DNA of 64,000 bases from JAOUEA01 sp963734685 (GTDB lineage: Bacteria; Actinomycetota; UBA4738; HRBIN12). Within the stretch, counting starts at the first letter, position 1, and every line of letters starts with the position of its first letter. Both the position numbers and the translations under genes were made by a program. The stretch lies in contig CAVTIC010000002.1 in NCBI GenBank assembly GCA_963734685.1, positions 124,001-188,000 on the forward strand. Reading direction: 5' to 3'. Under the pieces are notes generated by a model that worked only from the letters and a program-made list of their open reading frames with translations, was not told the origin of the DNA and made no database searches. Of the stretch, positions 42,565 to 51,742 are shown piece by piece.

Positions 42565-43905
42565 TCAGTCGGCCACTCGATAGAGGTGCCAGCGGTCGGG
42601 AACGCCCTTCAGCTCGCGCTCACCGGCGTCTTCGAAGTTGAGCCCGGAGCCAACTGTGAGGTCCTTCACGGTGGACGACACAAGGACCTCGCCTGGGCTC
42701 GCGAGTGCCGAAACCCGCGCGCCGATGTGCACCGCGAGTCCCCGAACGTTGTCACCTGCGAGCTCGACCTCGCCCGTGTGGCAGCCGGCACGGATCTGGA
42801 TCCCGAGAGGCTGAACGGTGCTGGCGATCGCCTGGGCGCAACGCACGGCCCGAGCAGGTCCGTCGAAGGTCGCGAAGAAGCCATCGCCCGCCGTATCGAT
42901 CTCACGACCCTGGAAGCGCTTCAGCTCTGCTCGCGCGAGCGTGTCGTGTGAGGTCAACAGCTCCTTCCAGCGCTCATCACCGAGCTCGGCCGCCTTGCTC
43001 GTCGAGCCAACGATGTCGGTGAACACGACGGTCGCGAGCACCCGGTTGGTGACTGGCGCAGGACGTGTGCCCGTTACGAACTCCTCGATCTCATCCAAGA
43101 GCGGGGCGGCGCCCTCGGTCGTTGCCGGGAAGTGCGTCGTGTCCGGATACTCGAAGAGGCGAGCACCGGGGATCCGATCCGCCAGGTAACGCGCACCTTC
43201 GATCGGTGACACAGGGTCACCCGTTGCGTTCACGATGAGGGTGGGTACCCGGATGCTGGGCAGGATCTCGCGGATGTCGATCTCCATGTTCATCCGCTCG
43301 AGAGCTGCGATCGAGGCCGGACTGGCTCCCGCCCGGATGTATCGGATCACCTCGTCGACAGTTCCTGGTGATGCATCATCCCCAAGCCCCCAGCCCCAGC
43401 CGCGCACGTATCTCTCGTTCACACCGTTGGTCGCCAGCTCGTCGATCGCGTGCACGTATTCATCGCGAGGTATGCCCCAGGGCATGTCGGGCTCCTGCAC
43501 GAACCGTGCCTGTCCTCCCCACACGATCAATGCGTGTGTGCGATCGGGAAAGGTGGCCGCGAACATGCACGCCATGCTTCCGCCTTCCGATAGGCCGAGG
43601 ATGACCGCGCGCTCACTCCCCGCGGCATCCATGACGGCCCGGATATCGTCGGTGCGCTCCTCCAGCGACGCGACGTGCGTCACCCGGTCGGAGAGCCCGG
43701 TTCCTCGCTTGTCGAAGCGGATCAGTCGGCAGAAGGCGTGGAACCGTTCCACCCACCAGATCTCGTCGGGCGACTCCAAGTCCTTGTCCAGATCCGAGAC
43801 GGTGCCGGGCGCTGCCACGAGATCGATCGAGGCGCCTTCTCCCGACACTTGGTAAGCGATGCTGACCGCACCGCTCTTCGCATACCTGGTCTGGGGGATG
43901 TCCAC
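42565..43905 (-). CDS. Alpha/beta hydrolase-nucleotide cyclase fusion, copy 3 (hydrolase motif intact)
   Basis: A 446-residue soluble fusion of the same type as 5374 and 20925. Here the nucleophile elbow is intact, LGLSEGGS with Ser106, and the late His is present (PDTTHFPATTEG), so the hydrolase could be active. Residues 285-445 are a class III cyclase domain with metal Asp in VVFTDIVGST and DTAGDGFFA; the substrate Lys is again Asp and the usual Asn is His (LAVHIGARV). GTG 43905 begins VDIPQTRYAK, equivalent to the other copies. It stands next to, but is not coupled with, the hydantoin cluster. Confidence 0.86.
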   Translation of the reverse strand: MDIPQTRYAKSGAVSIAYQVSGEGASIDLVAAPGTVSDLDKDLESPDEIWWVERFHAFCRLIRFDKRGTGLSDRVTHVASLEERTDDIRAVMDAAGSERAVILGLSEGGSMACMFAATFPDRTHALIVWGGQARFVQEPDMPWGIPRDEYVHAIDELATNGVNERYVRGWGWGLGDDASPGTVDEVIRYIRAGASPASIAALERMNMEIDIREILPSIRVPTLIVNATGDPVSPIEGARYLADRIPGARLFEYPDTTHFPATTEGAAPLLDEIEEFVTGTRPAPVTNRVLATVVFTDIVGSTSKAAELGDERWKELLTSHDTLARAELKRFQGREIDTAGDGFFATFDGPARAVRCAQAIASTVQPLGIQIRAGCHTGEVELAGDNVRGLAVHIGARVSALASPGEVLVSSTVKDLTVGSGLNFEDAGERELKGVPDRWHLYRVAD

Positions 43906-44241
43906 ATGACGATCCTCGGCCGCGACATGATCAGGCGCAACTCGGGCGATCCCTCCAACGGTTGCGCGGGACGCGGGCTCGTTGCATTCCGCAGCCGCCT
44001 GCTTACAGACCCGTCGATCCGCGGTTGAGGCAGTGAGACCCGGTAGCAGTGTTCGAGGGGAACTCGCCCGCGCCGTGCAAAGTGGGTCGTGGTGCCGGGT
44101 GTTCACGGCCTGGAGCGGGTCCACGCCTCGTGGGCCGAGGAGGGGGGCCCGGGACCGAAGCCCCGGGCCCCGCGGGCACCCACTCCTGCGGGCTCTCGGC
44201 CGGCTCTCGGCCGACTCTCGGGGCCGGCTCGGACCGGTCGC
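43906..44241. other. Intergenic region with a GC-rich hairpin
   Basis: No gene is supported in these 336 bases; the hairpin at 44144 is the only feature seen. Confidence 0.4.
44144..44171 (-). terminator. Hairpin downstream of the coiled-coil gene
   Basis: GGGGCCCGGG pairs with CCCGGGCCCC around an 8-base loop, about 70 bases past the stop at 44242 in the minus direction. No T-run follows. Confidence 0.5.
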
Positions 44242-45824
44242 TCAGGCGGAGCGGCGGGTGACCGCCATCGCCTGGATCGCGTCGCTCATGCGGTCGATCA
44301 CGACCTGCACGTCGTTGCCGTAGCCCTCGTCGACCCTCACCGAGAGACGATCGATCTTCTCGCCCAGCACCTCGGCGACCTTCACCATCGCCTCGGCGGT
44401 CGACTGCGTCTCCTTGTGGAGCTGGTCGGTGATCCCGCGCACCTGGCTGTCGACGCTGACCTGCACGTCGTTCGCGAGGCCGGCCTGCAGCTCCTTCATC
44501 GCGCGCAGCGTCTGTCGCACGAGCTCGGCATCGAGCGGCTCGGCCGGGGTGACGCCCTGTTGCTCGCGGACCGCCGACGCGAGCGCCTGGTTGTCCGATC
44601 GGATCAGCTTGGCGATCGAGCTCATGCGGTCGTCGATGTGGGCGCGCAGCCGCTCCTCGGCGGCGGCCTGGCCCTCGGCGAGCATCGAGTCCATGCCGTC
44701 GATCGCGCCCACGCCGACGTCCATGCGCTCGATCGTCTGACCCAGCGAGGACGCGATCGCCATCTCGGCCGCCTCGGCGGCGCGCGGGAGACGGCGTCGG
44801 TGATGGTCTCGAGCTTCTCGTCCATGCGCTCGGCGAATGCGGCCAGGCGCCAGTCGACCGTCTCGCGGATCGTCTCGGACTCGACGCCCGTCCGTTCCTC
44901 GATCAGGCCCCGGAGGGCCTCGGAGTCGGCGCGGACGAGCTGCGCGACGCCCATGATGCGGGCCTCGAGCAGCCGCTCGATCGCCGCGCGGACCTGCCCC
45001 TGGTCGCGACCGTTGATGCCGACCGTCTCGGCGAGCATCCCGAGCTGCTCGGCCACGGGCGCGAGCTCCGTCGTCACGCGATCGGCCACGATCTGGCCGA
45101 TCGTGCCGTCGTGCACCGCGAACGCCTCGGCGCGCTCCTCGACGCTCGCCGCGAGGTTGCCCATCGCCTCGGCGCCCGTCTGCACGTAGGCGTCGATCGC
45201 GCCGATCACCTTCGCGGTCTCCTCGGCCAGCAGCTGTCCGTGGGCCTCGACCTGTCTCGCCACGGTCTCCACGATCGTGCGGTCGCGCTGTTCGATCGTG
45301 GCGAACGCCGACGCGATGTGGTGCTCGACCTGCTCGAGCTGGGTCCGGACGCCTTCGACGCCCTGCAGGGTGGGGGAGTCGGCGATCTCGCGGATCGCGT
45401 GCAGCGACGACTCGATCGCCTCTCGCGTTGCCCGGCCGTTGTCGGCGACGGCGCTCACGGTGTCCTCGACCCGCGCGGAGCGCAGGGCGAGCGACTGGTA
45501 CCGCTCGTCGTTCGATGCGATCAGCGTGCGGATCGCCTGGTCGCGCGAGAGGAGCGAGACGATGCGCTCCTGCTCCGGGCGGGCGTCGGAACCCGATGCC
45601 CGCCAGATCTCGGACGCGATCTCGCGCATCAGGACGGTCGCCTGCTCCTCGAGCGAGCGGAGGCCTTCCTCCAGCTGCTCCTCGATCGTCCTCCGCACCG
45701 AAGCCGACATGCGTGCCTCACTCGTCGTCATGCTGGGCTCCTCGTCGTCGTCGAGCCGGCGGAACATGCCACGCCGGGGGGTGCCGGAGCGCTCCGGCGG
45801 GAACGTGTGACCGGACTCTTCCAT
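44242..45824 (-). pseudogene. Long coiled-coil protein, one frameshift
   Basis: The protein of about 527 residues starts with a polar, disordered segment (HTFPPERSGTPRRGMFRRLD) and is then almost entirely helical heptad sequence, e.g. SVRRTIEEQLEEGLRSLEEQ, ASVEERAEAFAVHDGTIGQI and ETVDWRLAAFAERMDEKLET. At about 44785 one G seems lost in a GC run; the frame change leads to MAIASSLGQTIERMDVGVGA and on to 44242. No membrane helix or known domain is visible; it resembles a methyl-accepting-type coil without sensor. ATG 45731 (good AGGAG) or GTG 45878 are alternative starts. It lies just after the O-antigen ligase gene. Confidence 0.65.
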
Positions 45825-45891
45825 GACGTCTCTCGCGATCCGGGGCCGCCGCGGGTCGTCCGGTGGAGCATAGGTCACGACCTGGGCCGAC

Positions 45892-47554
45892 TCACGCACC
45901 TGGAAGGGTGTTCTCCGACCCCGCAGAACCGGCGTTCCGGAGGCTCTCGGCGTCGCCCGGGAACCGTCGCAGGTGCGCCCGTGCCCACGCGAGGGCCGCG
46001 GCTTCGTCGCGGAGCAGGGTCTCGACGTCGGCGGCGACCAGGCGCACGTCGCCGTCCCACGGATGATCCGCGACGGCCTCGGGCGATCAGCGAGCGCGCG
46101 GCCTCGCCGGCGGCCGCATCGCCGGCCCTCCCGTCGAGGGCCCAGATCACCGCGAGACGCTCGGCCGGCCGCAACCGCCACGGCTGCACGTCCATCGATG
46201 CCTCCAGCGCCCAGACCTCCTCGTAGACGCGCCCCCAGCGCTCGAGGGTGGCGGCGACCAGCATCTGCACCGAGACGATCGATGCCACCGCGAGCGCCAC
46301 ACCCACGATCACCGCGGTCGCCCGGCCGACCGGTCGAGCGGGGGAGCGATCGGTCGCCGGGGCGGCCTCCGTCGCCCACCCACCCGCAGCGCTCCCGGCG
46401 AACAGGAACAGCAGGGGGGTGAGGACCAACCCCACCGGCTCGACCAGGGCGTACGCGGCGAGAGCGGCCGACGCGCCGAACGCCCAGGCCCGGTCCGGCG
46501 GCCCTCGGAACGCCCGCACGGCCAGCATCACGACGAGCCAGGCGAGCGCCGCGAGGCCGAGCACGCCCGACGTCACCGCGGTCTCGAGGAAGAGGTCGTG
46601 GGCGTCCTTCCAGTTCCTCCCGGCGTCCTCGACGTCGGCCTCGGATGCCGTTGCCAGGTAGGCGCTCCGGGCGGATCCGGGTCCCCACCCCAGCAGCGGC
46701 CGGTCGAGCGTCGCACGGGCCATCGTCCGCCAGACCGTCACGCGCTGCAGGTCGGTGGTCTGCGCCGTGATGCCGGTGACGGCCTCGCCTCGCCCCGTCG
46801 TGTCGGGGAAGATCGTCGCGTCGATCAGCTGCCACGCGATCAGCGGCACGACCACCGCGGCCGAGATGCGCAGCGTGGCCCTCGCACCGAGCCGCGCGCG
46901 CCACAAGGCGGCGCCCGCCGCCACGACGGGAAGGATGACGGAGCTCCGCTCGCCGAACGTCGCCACCCCGAGGGCGAGGAACGCGACCAACGCCAGCGCC
47001 CTGGGTGAGGGCGCGCTGCCGACGCCGCCGATCGCGGCCGCCACGGTCGCGGCGACGAACGCCGCGGCGAAGAGCTGGTTCCCGAGGGTCGCGCCGACGA
47101 GCTCGATGCCCGACGGCAACATCGTCGAGGCCTCCGGGACGACCCTGACCAGCAGGCCCAGCCCCGCGACGACCGCGCCGGAGCCCACGACCCATCGCCT
47201 GGCGCGCTCGCGCAGGTCGTCGGGGAGGCCGGCCCCGAGCACCGCGAGGACGCCTGCACAGGTGACGAGGATCGCGCCCCCGCCCTGGCCTTCGGTGCCG
47301 GCCGTCAGCCCCACCCCGCGATCGACGCCGACGATCGCGGCGGCGATCGTCACCCCGATCCAGGCTCCCGCGGCCAGCGCCAGCCTCCGGTCGACGGACA
47401 CGCCCGACGCCCAGAGGGCGAGGGTTCCGCAGGCCAGCACCACCAGTTTGGGGTCGCCGAACGGGCTCGCCGAGAAGGGCGTGAAGACGAGCGGCAGGGC
47501 CACGACCAGCAGGAACAGGCCGAGCTCGGCGAGCCGGGGGCGGCGGACTTCCAT
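45892..47554 (-). pseudogene. O-antigen ligase-like membrane protein, one frameshift
   Basis: About 550 residues with 10-12 hydrophobic helices, opening RRPRLAELGLFLLVVALPLV. The Wzy_C-type signature is RPLLGWGPGSARSAYLATAS followed by NWKDAHDLFLETAVTSGVLG. Near 46086 the frame changes: after AGEAARSLIA the continuation VADHPWDGDVRLVAADVETL and ALAWARAHLRRFPGDAESLR lies in the next frame and stops at 45892 (length 1663). The tail resembles a TPR-like segment. Such proteins join or polymerise surface glycans. ATG 47554 is the only sensible start. Probably a functional gene with a sequencing error. Confidence 0.75.
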
Positions 47555-47623
47555 GACGTGGCGGATGCTAGTGCCCGGCTCCGGCCCGGTGGGGGAGCGC
47601 CGCGGGCCCTGCGAGGGCGGTCT

Positions 47624-47653
47624 TTGCCGTGGCCTCGGGGCCGACCCTATACT
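47624..47653 (+). promoter_or_regulatory. Promoter of the tRNA-Trp-secE operon
   Basis: TTGCCG (47624-47629) and TATACT (47648-47653) are separated by 18 bases, and the tRNA starts 44 bases later. This is the best sigma-70-like promoter seen in the window. Confidence 0.6.
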
Positions 47654-47697
47654 GGACCCTCCGAAGCCATCCCCCCTCCGGGGTGACCGAGTGTCGG

Positions 47698-47771
47698 AGG
47701 CGCGTAGCTCAATTTGGTAGAGCACCGGTCTCCAAAACCGGCGGTTGGGGGTTCAAGTCCCTCCGCGCCTG
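47698..47771 (+). tRNA. tRNA-Trp (anticodon CCA)
   Basis: A complete cloverleaf: acceptor AGGCGCG/CGCGCCT, D arm GCTC-AATTTGGTA-GAGC, anticodon stem CCGGT/ACCGG with loop CTCCAAA (anticodon CCA), and T arm with loop TTCAAGT. The discriminator is G71, as expected for tRNA-Trp. The CCA end is not encoded (only CA follows). It sits directly before secE, the standard actinobacterial position. Confidence 0.96.
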
Positions 47772-47783
47772 CAAGGGAGCACC

Positions 47784-48092
47784 ATGAACCGACAGATGAA
47801 GCGGATGCAGGAGAAGGCCGAGCGCCAAGGCAAGCGCTCCGGTGCCGACCGTGGCACATCCGCCCCGGCGACCGCCGCGCGCCGCGCCCAGACCACCGAG
47901 AAGAAGAAGCGCACGGGCATCCGGCAGTTCCTCAAGGAGGTTCGCCAGGAACTCAAGAAGGTCGACTGGCCCAATCGGCGCGAGCTCATCTCCTACACGG
48001 TCGTCGTGCTGGCCACGCTGATCGTCACCACGCTCTACATCGCGGGCCTGGACTTCGTCTTCTCCAGGGCGATCCTCGACCTGCTGGGCTGA
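47784..48092 (+). CDS. secE: Preprotein translocase subunit SecE
   Basis: The 102-residue protein has a basic, polar N-terminus (about 40 residues) and the SecE core: IRQFLKEVRQELKKVDWPNR followed by one transmembrane helix, ISYTVVVLATLIVTTLYIAG. SecE clamps SecY in the membrane translocon. ATG 47784 has AAGGGAG 5 bases upstream and lies 12 bases after the tRNA-Trp; the gene is followed by nusG, as in nearly all bacteria. Confidence 0.96.
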   Translation: MNRQMKRMQEKAERQGKRSGADRGTSAPATAARRAQTTEKKKRTGIRQFLKEVRQELKKVDWPNRRELISYTVVVLATLIVTTLYIAGLDFVFSRAILDLLG

Positions 48093-48139
48093 ACCGGACG
48101 CGCCCCCCCGCCAGAGACCAAGGACCCCCAGGGAATCCG

Positions 48140-49275
48140 ATGGAAGACCTCGAGACCACGAACGACACCCCGATGACCGACGCGCTCGACGCGGCGGCGG
48201 AGCTGCACGACCTCGCCGACGAGGCGGCGGCCGAGACGATGGCCGAGGCCGTCGAGGAAGCCGAGGAAGTGCAGGAGCTCGCCGACGCCGGTGCCGAGGT
48301 CATCCTCTCCGAGGGGCTCGGCGAGGCCGCCGCCCTGATCGAGGCCGGCGAACCCGACGCGGCCGAGGCCGTGTTGGAGGAGGCGATCGTCGACGCCGCC
48401 GTCGTGGAAGAGGCCGGTGAGGAGGTCGCGGACGAGCTGCTCGCCGAGGCCGTGATCGAGTCGGCCGTGATGGAGCAGGCCGCCGACGAGGTGGGCCAGG
48501 AGCTGGTGCACGAGGCCGCCGAGGCCGAGGAAGCGGTCGTCGACGAGGAGTTCCTCGAGTCGAAGGCCGCCCAGGGTGACGGCGAGCTCGCCCCCGGCAC
48601 GATGTCTCCGGTCGTCGAGGCCGAGCCCGAGCCCGAGGCCGAGCCGCCGAGGCCGCGCCCGAAGCCGACCCCGAGCCCGAGCCGGTCGCTGTCGCCGAGC
48701 CGGAGCCCGAGGCGGCGCCCGCGGCCGACGACCCGTTCCGCGGTCCCGGCGAGTGGTACGTCGTGCACACCTACGCCGGCTACGAGAACAAGGTGAAGAC
48801 GAACCTCGAGTCGCGCATCCACACGATGCAGATGGAAGGCAAGATCTTCCGCGTCTACATCCCCATGGAAGACGTGATGGAGATCAAGGGCGGCAAGAAG
48901 CAGGTCGTGCAGAAGAAGGTCTTCCCCGGCTACCTGCTCGTGAAGATGGACTACGACAACGACTCCTGGTACGTCGTGCGCAACACGCCGGGCGTCACCG
49001 GCTTCGTGAGCGCCGGCACCGGCACGAAGCCGACGCCGCTGTCGAAGCGCGAGGTCGAGAAGATCCTCATCGTGAAGAAGGAAGAGGCCAAGCCCCAGGT
49101 GCGGCTCGGCTTCGAGGAAGGCGACGTGGTCCGCATCATCTCGGGGCCCTTCGCCGACTTCAACGGCACGATCAGCGAGATCAACGCCGACCAGGCCAAG
49201 CTCAAGGTGCTGGTCAACATCTTCGACCGGGAGACCCCGGTCGAGCTGGGCTTCGACCAAGTGTCGAAGGTCTAA
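48140..49275 (+). pseudogene. nusG: Transcription antitermination protein NusG, with a frameshift in its N-terminal extension
   Basis: The NGN domain (EWYVVHTYAGYENKVKTNLE, VFPGYLLVKMDYDNDSWYVV) and KOW domain (GDVVRIISGPFADFNGTISE) are complete and end at 49275. Upstream is an acidic Glu/Ala-rich extension of about 200 residues from ATG 48140, longer than in most actinobacteria. Near 48641 one base seems missing in a GCCGCC run, so the extension and the domains are in different frames (length 1136). NusG binds RNA polymerase and is essential, so a sequencing error is much likelier than a real break. A start inside the domain frame is not seen. Confidence 0.9.
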
Positions 49276-49373
49276 CGGGCTCAAGAAGCGAGCGGAGCGA
49301 GCGTAGCCCGCAAGCGAACAGACAACAGCGGGAGGCTCACCCGAGCCGTCTGAACCGCAGGAGGTGTATGCAC

Positions 49374-49802
49374 ATGGCACCCAAGAAGGTGCTCGCGAAC
49401 GTCAAGCTGCAGATCAAGGCCGGTGAGGCCACCCCCGCGCCACCCGTGGGCACCGCCCTGGGACAGCACGGCGTGAACATCATGGACTTCTGCAAGCAGT
49501 ACAACGATGCGACGCAGCAGTTCCGTGGCCAGGTGATCCCGGTCGAGCTCACGATCTACGAGGACCGGTCGTTCACGTTCGTCACGAAGCAGCCGCCCGC
49601 CGCCGAGCTGATCAAGCAGGCCGCCGGCATCGAGTCGGGCTCGGGCGAGCCCAACCGGGAGAAGGTGGGATCGCTCTCGAAGGCGCAGGTGCGCCAGATC
49701 GCCGAGCGCAAGATGGTCGACCTCAACGCGAACGACGTCGACAACGCGATGCTCATCATCGAGGGCACGGCGCGCAGCATGGGCGTGGAGGTGGAGGCAT
49801 GA
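49374..49802 (+). CDS. rplK: 50S ribosomal protein L11
   Basis: The 142-residue protein has the whole L11 sequence plan: KKVLANVKLQIKAGEATPAP, GTALGQHGVNIMDFCKQYND, the linker and the RNA-binding C-terminal domain (AQVRQIAERKMVDLNANDVD, EGTARSMGVEV). It binds the 23S rRNA GTPase centre. ATG 49374 is chosen over 49368 because GGAGGTG then lies 7 bases upstream. Its stop overlaps rplA (ATGA). Confidence 0.97.
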   Translation: MAPKKVLANVKLQIKAGEATPAPPVGTALGQHGVNIMDFCKQYNDATQQFRGQVIPVELTIYEDRSFTFVTKQPPAAELIKQAAGIESGSGEPNREKVGSLSKAQVRQIAERKMVDLNANDVDNAMLIIEGTARSMGVEVEA

Positions 49803-50518
49803 CGACCACCCACGGCAAGCGCTACACGCAGGGCGCGAGCAGCTTCGACCGCGAGCACGAGCACATGCCCGCCGAGGCGATCAAGATCCTGAAGGCCCTG
49901 CCCGACGCGAAGTTCGACGAGACCGTCGAGGTCGCGTTCCGGCTGGGGCTCGACACGCGCAAGGCCGACCAGTCGATCCGCGGCACGGTCTCGCTGCCCA
50001 ACGGCACCGGCCGCTCGGTGCGCGTCGGGGTGTTCGCGGTCGGGGAGAAGGCGCGCGAGGCGACCGAGGCCGGCGCCGACGTGGTCGGCGGCGAGGAGCT
50101 CGTCGAGGTGGTCATGAAGGGCGAGATCGACTTCGACGCCGCCGTGGCGACCCCGGACATGATGGCCTCGGTCGGCAAGACCGGACGCGTGCTCGGTCCG
50201 CGTGGTCTGATGCCGAACCCGAAGACGGGCACGGTCACGAACGACATCGCCAAGGCGGTGGCCGACATCAAGGGCGGCAGGGTCGAGTACCGGGCCGACC
50301 GCACGTCGAACGTGCACATGGTGATCGGCAAGAAGTCCTTCGGCGAGCAGCAGCTGCTCGAGAACTACCTCGTGGTGGTCGACGAGATCCTGCGCTCGAA
50401 GCCGTCCTCGGCGAAGGGGCGCTACATCAAGTCGCTGGTGCTCTCGTCGACGATGGGCCCCGGGGTCCGCATCGACCCGACGAGGCCGAGGGGCATGGAC
50501 GCCCCGGTCGCCGAGTAG
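49799..50518 (+). CDS. rplA: 50S ribosomal protein L1
   Basis: The 239-residue protein shows L1 landmarks: AEAIKILKALPDAKFDETVE, ADQSIRGTVSLPNGTGRSVR, the MASVGKTGRVLGPRGLMPNP signature and GTVTNDIAKAVADIKGGRVE. It forms the L1 stalk of the ribosome and often represses its own operon. ATG 49799 overlaps the rplK stop. A hairpin follows at 50540, and the next gene is a glycosyltransferase; rplJ and rplL are not adjacent. Confidence 0.97.
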   Translation: MTTTHGKRYTQGASSFDREHEHMPAEAIKILKALPDAKFDETVEVAFRLGLDTRKADQSIRGTVSLPNGTGRSVRVGVFAVGEKAREATEAGADVVGGEELVEVVMKGEIDFDAAVATPDMMASVGKTGRVLGPRGLMPNPKTGTVTNDIAKAVADIKGGRVEYRADRTSNVHMVIGKKSFGEQQLLENYLVVVDEILRSKPSSAKGRYIKSLVLSSTMGPGVRIDPTRPRGMDAPVAE

Positions 50519-50539
50519 AACCGCACCTGATGTAGCCGG

Positions 50540-50558
50540 GCCGGGGGATTTCCCCGGC
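50540..50558 (+). terminator. Hairpin after rplA
   Basis: GCCGGGG pairs with CCCCGGC around loop GATTT, 21 bases after the rplA stop, with further flanking pairs possible. It separates the ribosomal block from the glycan operon. Confidence 0.65.
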
Positions 50559-50633
50559 TCGGCCGGGTGATTCCGTTCGGTCCCATCCCTTCGTGTCTCC
50601 ATATCCGGAGCTCGAACGCCGAAGCCACTGGGG

Positions 50634-51742
50634 ATGAGCCATCCCCGCGTCCTGCACCTGATCGGAAGCCTCGAGCCGGGCGGCACCGAACGCCAGCTCG
50701 TCGGCTTCATCCGGCGGAGTTCCGACCCCGATCGTCATCTCGTCGCCGTGTTCAGCCGGCTGGGTCCGCTCGCGGACGAACTCCCGACCCCTCCTACCGT
50801 CGTCGGGCCGATGGACCGGTCGCTCGGGGGCGTCCCGTCGGGACTGCGGACGACCGCCGCGCTCCGTCGCGTGGTCCGCCGATCGTCTCCCGACATCGTG
50901 CACGCGCACCTGGGCTATTCGGAGGTGCTCGCGCTCGCCGGCGTGCCTCGCCGGGTCCCCGTCGTCGCCTCTCGTCGCGGTCTCACACCGGCCCTCGAGT
51001 CGTCGACCGTCGGCCGGGTGGGGCTGGGGCTCGCGCACCGTCGCGAGCGGGTGCTGATCTGCAACTCGGCGGACCTGGAGCGCCGAGCCCGAGCCGAGCG
51101 CGCGTGCCCCGAGACCGTCGTCATCCCGAACGGCGTCGACCTCTCGGCGTTCACGCCGACGACCCCGCCCGAGGGTCCGCCGACCGTCGTGGTCGTCGCA
51201 CGTCTGCGCAAGGAGAAGGGGCACGACCGATTCCTCCGAGCGTTCCGGTCGGTGCCTCGATCGGATGCCCGAAGCGCAGGCGGTGATCGTCGGAGATGGC
51301 CCGGCCCGGCCCGACGTCGAGACCTTGCTCCGGGTGCTCGATCTCGGATCGGCGGTGCGCCTGGCGGGCGAGGTCGCGGACCCGCGCCCGTTCCTGGCGG
51401 CAGCGAACGTGGCCGCGCTGACGTCGCCGCACGAGGGGTTCCCCAACGCCCTGCTCGAGGCGATGGCGACCGGCCGGCCGGTCGTCGCGACGGCCGTGGG
51501 CGGCGTGCCCGAGCTCGTCACCGACGGCCAGGACGGCCTGCTCGTCGCACCCGACGACGAGGCGGTCGCCGAGGCGTTGCTCACGGCTGCTCCGCGACCC
51601 CGCCGAGGCGGCACGACTCGGAAAGGAAGCGCGCCGAACCGCCGAGCGCTACGAGTGGTCCGACGTCGTCGCTCGCACCGAGGCCGTCTACCGGCGGGTG
51701 CTGGGCCACGCACCGATCGCGGCTGGGGTGTCCTCATCGTGA
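50634..51742 (+). pseudogene. GT4-type glycosyltransferase, two frameshifts
   Basis: Three frames rebuild a GT-B enzyme of about 370 residues. The first, from ATG 50634, has RVLHLIGSLEPGGTERQLVG and VVVVARLRKEKGHDRFLRAF. The second (from about 51262) has PEAQAVIVGDGPARPDVETL, the E-x7-E motif in SPHEGFPNALLEAMATGRPV, and GVPELVTDGQDGLLVAPDDE. The third (from about 51588) has LLRDPAEAARLGKEARRTAE and ends at 51742. It would transfer a sugar from a nucleotide donor during glycan assembly. The breaks lie in GC runs, so errors are likely. Its end overlaps the flippase start (GTGA). Confidence 0.8.

Noticed and set aside
44622..47195. An 857-codon open frame on the minus strand spanning the ligase and coiled-coil genes
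   Set aside because: Only its last third is a real coding sequence (the coiled-coil protein); the rest is a shadow of the O-antigen ligase in another frame, rich in Arg and Gly.
1265..47698. A single integrative element inserted at tRNA-Trp
   Set aside because: No integrase, transposase or plasmid-type gene is visible, no copy of the tRNA 3' end is found near hadB, and the foreign-looking DNA lies on the 5' side of the tRNA.
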